This document shows, piece by piece, positions 38,001 to 64,000 of a DNA stretch of 64,000 nt. Each line of letters opens with the position of its first letter. The first letter of the stretch is position 1. The stretch is taken from the NCBI RefSeq assembly GCF_964340395.1, contig NC_135549.1:2115001-2179000 (forward strand). The letters run 5' to 3'. Under the pieces are notes generated by a model. The model worked only from the letters and a program-made list of their open reading frames with translations. It did not search any database and was not told where the DNA came from. A program made the translations under genes and the position numbers. The DNA is from Glandiceps talaboti (Eukaryota > Hemichordata > Enteropneusta > Spengelidae).

Positions 38001-39770
38001 ATTGGTCAAACCCTTTCACCAGTAGTCTAGTAAGGCATGCCACAACAGGGCGCCCTCACACATTGGTCAATTAAGCCCTTTTACCAGTACTTGATAAGGT
38101 AAGCCACAACAGGGCACCCTCACACATTGGTCAAACCCTTTCACCGACAACAGAGCAGGCCGGTGAGGGCAGAGCAACATGATCTAACAGTCTACTTTAT
38201 TGCCTAAACAATATTTTTTTTAAAATTAATTTCACTGCCTTAGTCAGACTTTATCAAATACCAATTTCATTCTTGTACTGACTATACTACTGCTCTAATG
38301 AGCATCATGGTTCAAAGGTTCTTGAATACGTTGTACTTTGTACATGCAAACAATTAACTTGTATACATCTGACAATCAATTTGGTTTTAAGAAAGCTCAT
38401 GGCACTGATATGTGTATATTTCTCATAAAAGAAACAATCAGGTATTAGAAGTCGATAGGCAGCCCTGGGTTTTCCTTTGTTTCCTTGACACAAAAAAAGG
38501 CATTGAGACAATAAAGTGAATCACTCCGGGACTCTATAATTGATTGACAGATCAGTGCCGACCTATAGTGTTCGGCTACTTTCAAATTGGTTTTTCATCC
38601 AAAAATTTTGTAATCATTGGTCAAATTCTCTTTCCATGTCTTTTAATGTTACAAATGAGTTACAAATAAAAATGTTTCCCCAGAGATGATGCAATACTGT
38701 TCACGGTGTACAATATTATGAGCAATTAAGTTATGATATCATGACATATTTTAACGTTCTAGTTGCAGCTAGTGCAACTTTATAACAAATTATACATTAA
38801 AAATATAAATAGGTGACAAAGATGAGATAAGGGTCCTACCTAAATGATTAACACCTAACATCATTTCAAATCCATCTTCAGTTTCACTGCGACAGTCAGT
38901 ACCAGTACCAGTTACAATGCCTGCATTGTTACATAACACATGTAGTGGTTTGCCAGTTGAATGGAAATCATCGACAAACTGACGGATTGATGCTAAGGAT
39001 GACAAATCAAGCTGTAGGTGAAATGTCAATTGTACTTATCAATATAAATTATATTATGTGTATTCCAAGTTGAACACATTCAAAATCAAAATATTATAAC
39101 AGTTAGTTTCCTGGTTGTTATGTATGTCACATCAATGTGTTTTTACATCATTAATTGTGCAATGCTCAAAATATGGCCAAAAAATTTGAAAACTGGTTTT
39201 ATATCCCCAAATTTTTCATACATTATGCTTACACCGTCAGGTAGTATATTCCTTTGTTCATCTAGACCATACACAGAATTTAAAGGTTTGCCACATTTTG
39301 CCTTCAACAAGGATTTTTAGTTACATAAACTCATATTTCCTTAGTTTGAAGGAAACATCTCTCATGAAATAAACCACTGTATAATAACCACCCTGTAATC
39401 AAGATGTGTACGTTCTGAAATGTTGCTGAATGTGTGACCACTTGAGGAAAACATGCTATCAGAGATGCCCCCCCTACTGTGAGTTTAATAGCATTTATTT
39501 ATTTAGCATTATTATTATCATGTCACAAGTTTTAGTTTCCATAGTAATCATCTCTTGTCTAATAGTTTAATTTCTATACTCATATTCATGTACCTTCATG
39601 AATTCAACTTTCACATCAGGATTGCTTTCCTTAATTCTCTTCTCTGCCTCCTTACCACGTTCTTGACTGCGACATGCTAAGATCACGTCACATCCTTTCT
39701 CAGCCATCTGTTTGGCTGCATCAAAACCAATACCAGTGTTAGCACCAGTAATTATGCAAACTTTGGACAT
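35089..39770 (-). CDS. Short-chain dehydrogenase/reductase, retinol-dehydrogenase-like
   Basis: Six minus-strand exons (39594-39770, 38840-39011, 36654-36779, 35967-36128, 35516-35674, 35089-35204) join in phase to 303 aa. Key classical-SDR motifs: cofactor loop TGANTGIG (8-15), LDLSS (60-64), NNAG (87-90), catalytic Ser in TTSSM (144-148), and catalytic Tyr182/Lys186 in [19 protein letters not shown]. The pattern [10 protein letters not shown] plus [16 protein letters not shown] ... FHPG is that of the RDH11-14 group. These use NADP(H) to interconvert retinol/retinal or related carbonyls at membranes. There is no obvious long N-terminal anchor. The last exon ([14 protein letters not shown] ... 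[11 protein letters not shown]) matches the usual family end. Intron 2 holds a 1.3-kb minisatellite and the region upstream of the ATG a 31-bp array. A poly(A)-like AATAAA is at 34533-34538 on this strand. Substrate and orthologue are not determined. Confidence 0.92.
36599..36617. repeat. Poly-C tract
   Basis: About 19 bases of cytosine with an adjoining CT tract, in SDR intron 3 about 37 bases beyond the exon 3 donor. Confidence 0.95.
36818..38150. repeat. Minisatellite with two alternating unit types (61 and ~75 bp)
   Basis: About 20 units carry AGGCATGCCATAACAGGGCG or its variant, followed by CACACATTGGTCAA. One unit type continues with CCCTTTCACCAGTAGTCTAG, the other with GCCGTCTTACTTGAACC and GACGGTACCATTACAG. 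The two types occur in patterned order (a ~136-bp composite recurs several times), indicating higher-order duplication. It lies entirely in SDR intron 2. Confidence 0.95.
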
Positions 39771-39777
39771 GCCTGAT

Positions 39778-40092
39778 GTTTTGATTTCACCTCAAACACC
39801 TGAGCTGTAACTTGATTTCGCCTCAAACACCTGGGCTGTAACTTGATTTCGCCTCAAACACCTGGGCTGTAACTTGATTTCACCTCAAACACCTGGGCTG
39901 TAACTTGATTTCACCTCAAACACCTGGGCTGTAACTTGATTTCACCTCAAACACCTGGGCTGTAACTTGATTTCACCTCAAACACCTTGGCTATAACTTG
40001 ATTTCACCTCAAATACCTGGGTTGTAAGTTGATTTCATCTCAAACACCTGGGCTATAACTTGATTTCACCTCAAACACCTGGGCTATAATTT
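39778..40092. repeat. 31-bp tandem array just upstream of the SDR start codon, about 10 copies
   Basis: Units read TTGATTTCACCTCAAACACC plus TGGGCTGTAAC on the plus strand. The array begins 8 bases upstream of the SDR ATG, so it occupies the 5' UTR or a 5' intron. On the gene's strand each unit carries an E-box CAGGTG and a TTACAG string that could act as a 3' splice site. Confidence 0.93.
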
Positions 40093-40131
40093 GACAAAAA
40101 TAGAAGATAGAACATCTGAACAATAGAAGTA

Positions 40132-40133
<2 letters not shown>

Positions 40134-40180
<47 letters not shown>

Positions 40181-40181
40181 G
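40134..40181. repeat. (GTCT)n microsatellite
   Basis: About twelve GTCT units. Confidence 0.97.
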
Positions 40182-41760
40182 CCTGCATGGAATGGAGATA
40201 TAATGAATAATCCTATTGTTTTAAACATGTCTTGATCTACCGGCCAACAATTGATAACACCTCTAAGTATAATGCCCTGTCTGACCGTTGCTATAGTGCA
40301 ATGAACTTTGCTATGAACTCTGAACTTCACAGCATACGTCAACAAATATCTTATCGCCAGCAATTAAAACAAAAAAAATCAGGATTAAAGTAATCGCTAA
40401 GGTTCACTATAAAAACAGAAACAAAACAAAAACACGTCAAGCTGGATACTTTTTGCAATCTTTATAATTTTGATGTCTAGTTTGTGGAACTTAGACCATG
40501 GTAAAATTATACATTTATATTGTTGATCAAGAAGTTGAAAAGAACCAGATTTGTGACGGTATACTGGTATTAAAAACTCACCTATATCTTAGTATAAAGA
40601 AGAATACTAATACTATCTCGTGACGTTGAAGTTGAGCAAATACCTACGAGTACAGCTTACACAATGACGAGCACAATAATCATGATAATGTCTTCAATGT
40701 TATTAACACAGACGATGGGGCCGGGGAGAAATTAGATGTAAAAGTAAGTTCGGTCCACTCCTATTACATAAAGTTGTCGAACAGAAAAGAGAGTTCACGC
40801 ACAAACCGCCGTACAAATACAATACAGACGACCAACTATACAGGACATGCAATCGTACACACGTCCAGTCGCTGACCTCCTATGACCTTGACAAGAGTTC
40901 AAAACTTTGATGTTTGCCATGTCATCTATAGAGGGCGGTATACCATACCAGTGCACTGCACTCGACTCGTGACAGTGTTAGTTGTAAGAGTGTTATGTAG
41001 GGCACAGGCAAAATGCGCGCACTTGTCCTTCAACATAGTTCCTTATTTGTTCTTTCTATGATGAGGAATATTTTGTAATTCATATTTTCATCTGGTTATG
41101 TAACTACAATATGGGAGAATCTCACAAAATTTGGATTGACAGTATGTTTTATTTGCGAGACAACTAAAATCAAAGATTTTCATATATCTCAAATGATGGC
41201 AAGAATAAATTTGTATATTGAGGCATGCAACAGCAGCTTCACTCTATCTGGTGGCAGCAATAGCAAGATTACATGATGTGTGATGCACAGTGTGTATGTT
41301 GACACATTATAAATTACTACTCTGTTGTCATATTACAATGTTCTGGAAACATTCTTGAATGTATGTCCTCTCAATCCTTGCAGTAACCTTTCTCTACATA
41401 TTCTGTACAAATCACATAGTATGATTTTGTCTCATTGCATACCGCTATGAAAACAATGCTGTAAAGTGAAGGCCCTCACATGTCCAAGGTATATCAACTT
41501 ACACAGTTCAGTACAAATATTCATATGTTTCTGTAACTTTAATAGAGAGAATTTAAAACATGGACACACTTCTGAAACAATGTCAATTATAAAATGGCAG
41601 CTTTATTTGAAAGGCAGTGAGTGATTCAAAATACACTGTATAAGATTTCAATATTAGGAATCAATTCAGTCTCTCAGGTAACAGTTCATAAAATATATAA
41701 TATTCAGAGGTGCTATAGTGTGTTTGTAATGTATGTGTGCATGTATGGTTTATATGCATG

Positions 41761-41761
<1 letters not shown>

Positions 41762-41815
<54 letters not shown>

Positions 41816-41832
41816 GTGTGTGCGTGCGTGCA
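41762..41832. repeat. (GT)n microsatellite
   Basis: GT dinucleotide run with GC interruptions towards its right end. Confidence 0.96.
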
Positions 41833-42583
41833 TGCTCGCTTGCTTGCGACCAAGTGTCTCAGTCTGGAAGATTATTGTTGTATAGGGGCATCCCTTGAAT
41901 GTTTATCTTGACATAAAGAGTTTCAAAGGCAGCAAGAGAAAACTCAATCCATTTGTAATACAACAAACTTGTAGCTACTTCTATAGCAATAGTATATTAA
42001 AAATAACACAATGGCAAAATAAATATATCAAATTTCACTATCTCAATTTGTTACCACAAGATTCAAGTGTGAATTTGTTAAACAGATGTTAGATACCTGA
42101 CAAAAGTAGTCCGTAGATTATTCACACACACAAAAAAAAAACCCACCTCCATGAAATATCAGTGATGGTAGAGTCTGATATGATGTACAATATAAAGTTG
42201 AAGGACTATTGTTGACAAGAACCACACTCCATGAAATAACTGGATTCTAAACTACAAACTACAACTGTGCTAGACACATCTTTTTTTGTGTTCATAACAA
42301 CTTTCTTTTTACTTTTAACACACTTACCATACTATTTTGTACATTAGTATCAAACAACACATTAAACTCACATGATTATGATTTCATTTTTTAAGAAAAC
42401 TTTATACAGTCTGATATTTAGTACATAAACAAAATCCAATGTCTTCAACAAACTGTTCTCGCTGTTCATAGTATTTTGTGAAATTTTACAAAATGTTTCC
42501 CTAGTACATGTATGCCACATGACACAAATAGCATATGTCAGATTATACCTTCTGATATGAATACTCTTCATACACAACCAAAT

Positions 42584-42622
42584 AGTTTTTTTTTTTTTTT
42601 TTTTTTTTGGGGGGGGGGGGGG
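42584..42622. repeat. Poly-T followed directly by poly-G
   Basis: A T run of about 22 bases is followed by a G run of about 15 bases. Such a junction is prone to sequencing or assembly error. Confidence 0.9.
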
Positions 42623-42797
42623 GATTTGTGAACAACTCGTAAGTTGCTGTATACAAATTGGGAGTAGACTTATTTTTCTGCAAGAAGTTTCAGAATACAG
42701 TGCAAAAGTCAGAAAATGGTGGATTCATTGATGTAGACAATGGCAGCCATCTTGTTTATGCCATTTTCACAGTATTGTGTTCCACACACATAGCGTC

Positions 42798-42803
42798 TTT
42801 ATT
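42798..42803 (-). terminator. MCM2 polyadenylation signal
   Basis: AATAAA on the minus strand lies about 110 bases beyond the MCM2 stop codon at 42914. Position and spacing suit the 3' end of the transcript. Confidence 0.6.
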
Positions 42804-42913
42804 ACAGTACACATTCAATTATGCAATCACAATACTGAATACTTCTGATTGTCTTCATATATATCACATTTATCCTTTCAATATATAATAATATATCATG
42901 TTCCTTAGCAAAG

Positions 42914-55060
<12,147 letters not shown>

Positions 55061-55112
55061 GGTTTCGAGCTTTGTTGTGAAGTTTAGAGTAGTTGAACTC
55101 GTGATCAAAAAA

Positions 55113-55121
55113 CGCGGGAAA
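55113..55121 (-). promoter_or_regulatory. E2F-type site, MCM2 promoter
   Basis: TTTCCCGCG on the minus strand, about 55 bases upstream of the MCM2 start codon. MCM genes are classic E2F targets at G1/S; binding here is inferred from the motif. Confidence 0.65.
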
Positions 55122-55159
55122 GGAAGGTCAGGTCAGAGGGGTCATAGATCTAGGAAATA

Positions 55160-55167
55160 GCGCCAAA
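55160..55167 (-). promoter_or_regulatory. Second E2F-type site, MCM2 promoter
   Basis: TTTGGCGC on the minus strand matches the TTTSSCGC consensus, 47 bases upstream of the first site. AAAATGGCTGAA (YY1-like) lies immediately beside it on the plus strand. Confidence 0.65.
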
Positions 55168-55359
55168 TAAAATGGCTGAAAAGATAGAAATGACATGACT
55201 ATTGTGTAATATTTATTGAATCTACTTATTTATATAATTAATTTCATCGGATAAAGAATTTTATTTTATCTCTTTCAACAAATATCGGCCCTTTATCGGA
55301 AATACATTTGAAGAGGTGCGCAGTCATGTAAACCGTCGATATCGATAGATCACTACCCA

Positions 55360-55373
55360 TGACGTCACTTCCG
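55360..55373 (+). promoter_or_regulatory. CRE/ETS composite, TPRA1 promoter side
   Basis: TGACGTCA (55360-55367) runs directly into ACTTCCG, an inverted ETS core. The pair lies about 70 bases before the first TPRA1 donor, as expected for a TATA-less housekeeping promoter. Confidence 0.55.
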
Positions 55374-55384
55374 TTAGGAAAGTA

Positions 55385-55443
55385 CGTCCTCAAATGAATG
55401 CAAATCTTCAGGTTGTGTGTGTCAGTAGACAACACAGAAGCAG
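55385..55443 (+). other. TPRA1 non-coding exon 1 (5' end approximate)
   Basis: The segment ends AGAAGCAG followed by a strong donor GTACGTAAG at 55444. The next acceptor in phase with the coding exon is TCTCCTGTAG ending at 60725. The 5' limit is a guess from promoter motifs. Confidence 0.5.
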
Positions 55444-60725
<5,282 letters not shown>

Positions 60726-60810
60726 GTGATCTTACATTGTCTACCAAATGGTTATTGATACACCGACTCTATCCGCCAGTGAATTATGTGATCAGTATTA
60801 TTACTAAAAA

Positions 60811-63598
60811 ATGACAGTGGAAGTTGTAGCAGTGAAACCACTACTTGATATCAGTACTACACTACAGACAAATATTAGTATAAATGTCAGTACCCAGGTA
60901 ACCAGTACAGTAGCACATCCCATGGTGACTAAGATACCTGTATCCAATGATACTAACAATGCATCACTACCTCCATGTTTGGCCATTCTATATGAAGAGA
61001 TTAATGATTCCGGGTAGGTGTACATACTAACTTTAATCTGTGGCTCTGTACAGGCTTAAATGTGCACTAATCTATAATCAGTGGCAGTGATAGTCTGAGT
61101 GTTACACTGCATTGGGTGACTAGCTGAGACAAGGGTTCCTACCAAAATGATGGTACATTCCACATGGAAATGTGTACAAGTTTTGCAAGATTTTCCACCT
61201 TTGGTTCCCAAACCTTGAAGTTAGTATAAACCCTCTTAACGGTTTCCCCATCTCACTGAGGCATGTACTCATCTCACTGAGGCCATGTGTGTGTAAGCCA
61301 GTGATCCATTGCCAGGCACGCATATCAAAACAACAACAGTGAGGCTAAATATTGGGTCATGTGTAAATATTTTTAAGATACTCGACATTGTGTGAGAAGA
61401 GCCTTTGGCTCAACAATTTATCGAGTTTAAATAAAGTCAAATAATAATAAATAATAATAATGTGTACATCACTTTCTTTCTTTACATAACCTTAGATTAT
61501 GACAAATTACAACCATTTTGTCATAAGGATATTTCTGTTTGAATAATTCTACTTTATAGCAGAACAAGGTATCAGTGAACAGTGAGCATAAGAATTAGAA
61601 GAGGAAACAAGTCCTCTTTCCACAGAAAAATGAAATAAACTGGTTTCATTGTACTAGTAATTTATAATTTGAATGCATCAATTGTTTATATATGAAATAA
61701 TGAATCAAACTGAAAAGTATACAAAATTAATGCAATTCATAATTTTCAAGTAAAATTTTATTTTTAATGATTTTATTGATAATTTTTCATGTCCATAATT
61801 TTTGCAAAATTACATTTTTTTCCGACAAATGACAACAAAGACAATAATCTTTCTTCTTCAACCAACAATCTGTCAAATTTTATTGTAGAATCTTGCTAAC
61901 ATCCGTTTGTTGCCAGTTTTCTTTGGAGGTCATCACAAACCATGGCCTCCGACATATTACCGTAAGGGAAAAAGCAATCAATGTACTTTTTCAACACGCT
62001 TCATTGTTACTGTTACACAACTAAATAGTTATAGAAATGACATAACTCATTAATTAGTGTAATTTGGGGAATACTAGTCCACAATTTACATTTTTACAAT
62101 TGTTCTCTTATGATGTAAAGTAATTAGAAATTATGGATTTCCAATAAATGCAAATACATGCTTACATTATGAATATTATAAATATCAACCCTATTACAAT
62201 TTTGTTTTGTCAATTTTTCTGAGTTCTTACTAGGTTAATTCCTACTTTACAGGCATAAACAATAATTTTTCAGCCTTTATGTGTTTGTCAGATTTGTTGT
62301 CAACGTCAATGTCTTGTATTTCATACACAATGATGACTGAAAAGTGAATCACAGGAGTTGTGAAATACCAGGTTAAAGTGCTGCAGTGACACTTGCTTCT
62401 CATCCATGTAGCATATAGATATGAGTATTACCTGACTATTTAAATAATATAAACCCCCACCCCCACCCCACCCCAACCAGAGGGACATGTTTCTGCCACA
62501 AAATGCCCGAATTAGTGTATAAACGAATTTCACCCTATATCTTATCAGTAAAGTAAATGTTAATAACTTATGATTACAACTGAAAATATTGTTTCCATGC
62601 TTTGGAGCAATAATGTTGTAGTAGTTTTGAAATATACTTCAAAGCAACTTATTTACAATTGAGTTTTGTGTTTTCAACTCGCCCATGAATCCTGTAATTC
62701 AAGGTAGTGAGGATTTATTAAGTATTGTATGAATTTTTGATAGATCATGCATAAACTAAAAAAATGTAATACTTTAGACAGAATTAGGCAGAATCTATTG
62801 GAATGGGGGTTTTGAATTTTGTTATTTGCCCATCACTGAGTTTGGATCAAAAATTAAAATCTCCACTTGCCTGGATTCAAGGCTAAGACAGAATGTTCTT
62901 GAAAGAGTTAGTTAGCTGAATATATTTCATATCACTAATTTTACTCTCATTTCCTTTATTTCAGAGTCCGTGCATGGGATGTTGCCCTCCTCATCCCAAA
63001 TGCAATATTTCTGTTATTCCTCCTTATCAACATCAAATCAGCACTTGCTAAGCTGAAAAACTCTAATAGTCCTATAATTACAACCTTTTATTTAATGGTG
63101 AGTGTGTTATCATTTTAACCTAGCATACAAAGATGATCATGTTAGAATTAGAAGTAAGTTATTTTCTTGAAATGACATCTGTTTTTGAAATACCATAACT
63201 TTGTTGATAACTGACTATATTCAAGTTTCCTTTACATATAAATATTTGTTTGTGATTGTGAAAGTAATCTGTTGGTACTTTATCAGATGTAGGATTCAGT
63301 CCTGTGTGACTGTAAGGTTGTTTGCACCCCAGGTTAGATACTTCAGGAAATGTAAAGGACAGTTATGTCATTATAAGTCTATGCCAGAGATGGTCATTTT
63401 ACAGAGTTTTAAGCAGATTGTGGCAAGAACTTTATACAAATTGTGGCAAGAATTTTATACAAATTGTGGCAAGAATTTTATACAAATTGTGTATTGCTAT
63501 TATTATAGGTGTTTGTTGTGGCATCTATCGGTGTAGCAAGATGTGTAGTATCAATGACTGTCAATGCTGCTTCAACTGTTGGATCTGACATTGACAAG
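60811..63598 (+). CDS. TPRA1: TPRA1 (transmembrane protein adipocyte-associated 1, GPR175), 5' part
   Basis: Three coding exons are in the window: 60811-61013, 62965-63097 and 63509-63598, joining in phase to the first 142 residues. The protein continues beyond the window, with a donor GTGAGA at 63599. The extracellular N-terminus has several N-glycosylation sequons (such as NIS, NVS, NAS), then CLAILYEEINDSG. TM1 follows in VRAWDVALLIPNAIFLLFLL, then SPIITTFYLM/VFVVASIGVARCV (TM2) and SMTVNAASTVGSDIDK. These blocks correspond one for one to vertebrate TPRA1. This is a conserved seven-TM protein, implicated from mammalian work in Hedgehog signalling and early embryonic cell cycles. The exon starting at 60726 carries 85 bases of 5' UTR. 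Confidence 0.94.
61360..61462 (+). mobile_element. Retroposon 3' end with (AAT)n tail
   Basis: GAGCCTTTGGCTCAACAA followed by TTTAAATAAAGTCAAATAAT and ATAATAATAAATAATAATAA has the look of a SINE/LINE 3' terminus with a simple-repeat tail. The body upstream (about 61090-61360) may belong to it but was not delimited. Confidence 0.45.
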
Positions 63599-63635
63599 GT
63601 GAGATGATGTTTCCTTGCATCTACAGCATATATAC

Positions 63636-63984
63636 TAGTCTAGAGGCTATTTGTGGATCAAATGCCTTCACCTCATCTAGCTCAGTGAGAAATCATGAAC
63701 CAAAAGTTGTTTATGCAAATGAGGTAACGTCTACCTGTTAGAATGGTGTAAACAGGGTATAAGTAGCATCCTGCCCTGACAAATATACCACATTTGAAAA
63801 TTATGTAAATGCCCCCCATAAACACTAATGTGTGATTGGGCAGAAGTTTGTGATTGATTAACAAAGACACTGTGTTAATGACTGTGTGGATGGCTTCATT
63901 TGAATTTAAAATTTCATCTCAGGACCTCAATGAGCTGGACGTGTAGTGAGAAGAGATTTGATGCCACGGATAGCCTCTAGACTA
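63636..63984. mobile_element. 349-bp MITE-like element with near-perfect 9-bp target duplication
   Basis: Left end TAGTCTAGAGGCTAT and right end ATAGCCTCTAGACTA are inverted repeats. Imperfect inverted similarity extends inward for about 50 bases (GTGG.ATCAAAT, AGCTCA.TGAG). The flanks CATATATAC (63627-63635) and CATGTATAC (63985-63993) differ at one base, suggesting a 9-bp target duplication. It lies in a TPRA1 intron and is non-coding. Confidence 0.65.
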
Positions 63985-64000
63985 CATGTATACTGACGTT

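Larger units (their letters stand above)
40093..42780. other. Intergenic region between SDR 5' end and MCM2 3' end
   Basis: No exon is recognised. The stretch 40610-40990 is relatively CpG-rich and is the likely location of the SDR promoter or first exon, though no clear core element was identified. The rest has GTCT and GT microsatellites and a poly-T/poly-G tract. Confidence 0.45.

Noticed and set aside
36818-38150. CRISPR-like appearance (regular repeats with spacers)
   Set aside because: The spacers are themselves repeated, the setting is an intron of an animal gene, and there are no cas genes. It is a minisatellite.

Overview
This window is animal (bilaterian) genomic DNA. The genes have many short exons with GT-AG introns, the sequence is AT-rich, and it carries abundant microsatellites, minisatellites, MITE-like elements and non-LTR retrotransposon pieces. 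The proteins and the MCM2/TPRA1 linkage fit a marine invertebrate such as a lophotrochozoan or invertebrate deuterostome. The species cannot be named from the sequence alone.

Layout, left to right. (1) 1-1554: the 3' end of an unrecognised plus-strand gene with a Ser/Arg/Pro-rich C-terminus. (2) 1555-12300: gene-free DNA with minisatellites and several TIR elements. (3) 12320-23620, plus: a complete single-pass receptor-like gene (signal peptide, two cysteine-free CUB domains, LDLa, two EGF-like modules, TM, PPxY tail; 580 aa, 10 coding exons) with a CRE/TATA promoter and a non-coding first exon. (4) 23.6-30.4 kb: repeat-rich intergenic DNA with a decayed reverse-transcriptase fragment, a cluster of fold-back elements including a 331-bp perfect palindrome with 8-bp target duplication, and a 5'-truncated LINE with an open 277-aa ORF. 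(5) 30530-32793, plus: a complete three-exon CYP2-clan cytochrome P450 (491 aa) with a GC-AG first intron. (6) 35089-39770, minus: a complete six-exon retinol-dehydrogenase-like SDR (303 aa), convergent with the P450. (7) 42914-55060, minus: complete MCM2 in 18 coding exons (888 aa). (8) 55.4-63.6 kb, plus: the 5' part of TPRA1 (seven-TM protein), running off the window.

MCM2 and TPRA1 are head to head across about 0.35 kb. That interval has two E2F-type sites on the MCM2 side and a CRE/ETS composite on the TPRA1 side. The same neighbours occur head to head in human, so this is probably an ancient bidirectional pair. The P450 and SDR are both oxidoreductase families that act on lipophilic substrates, but nothing in the sequence proves a shared pathway.

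The most unusual signal is in MCM2. Four of its exon/intron junctions are contained in tandem duplications that copy the splice site itself. The extreme case is the exon 2 donor, present about 21 times as a 34-bp minisatellite. Exon boundaries were set by hand from splice consensus, phase continuity and protein family alignment from memory. No database search was run.
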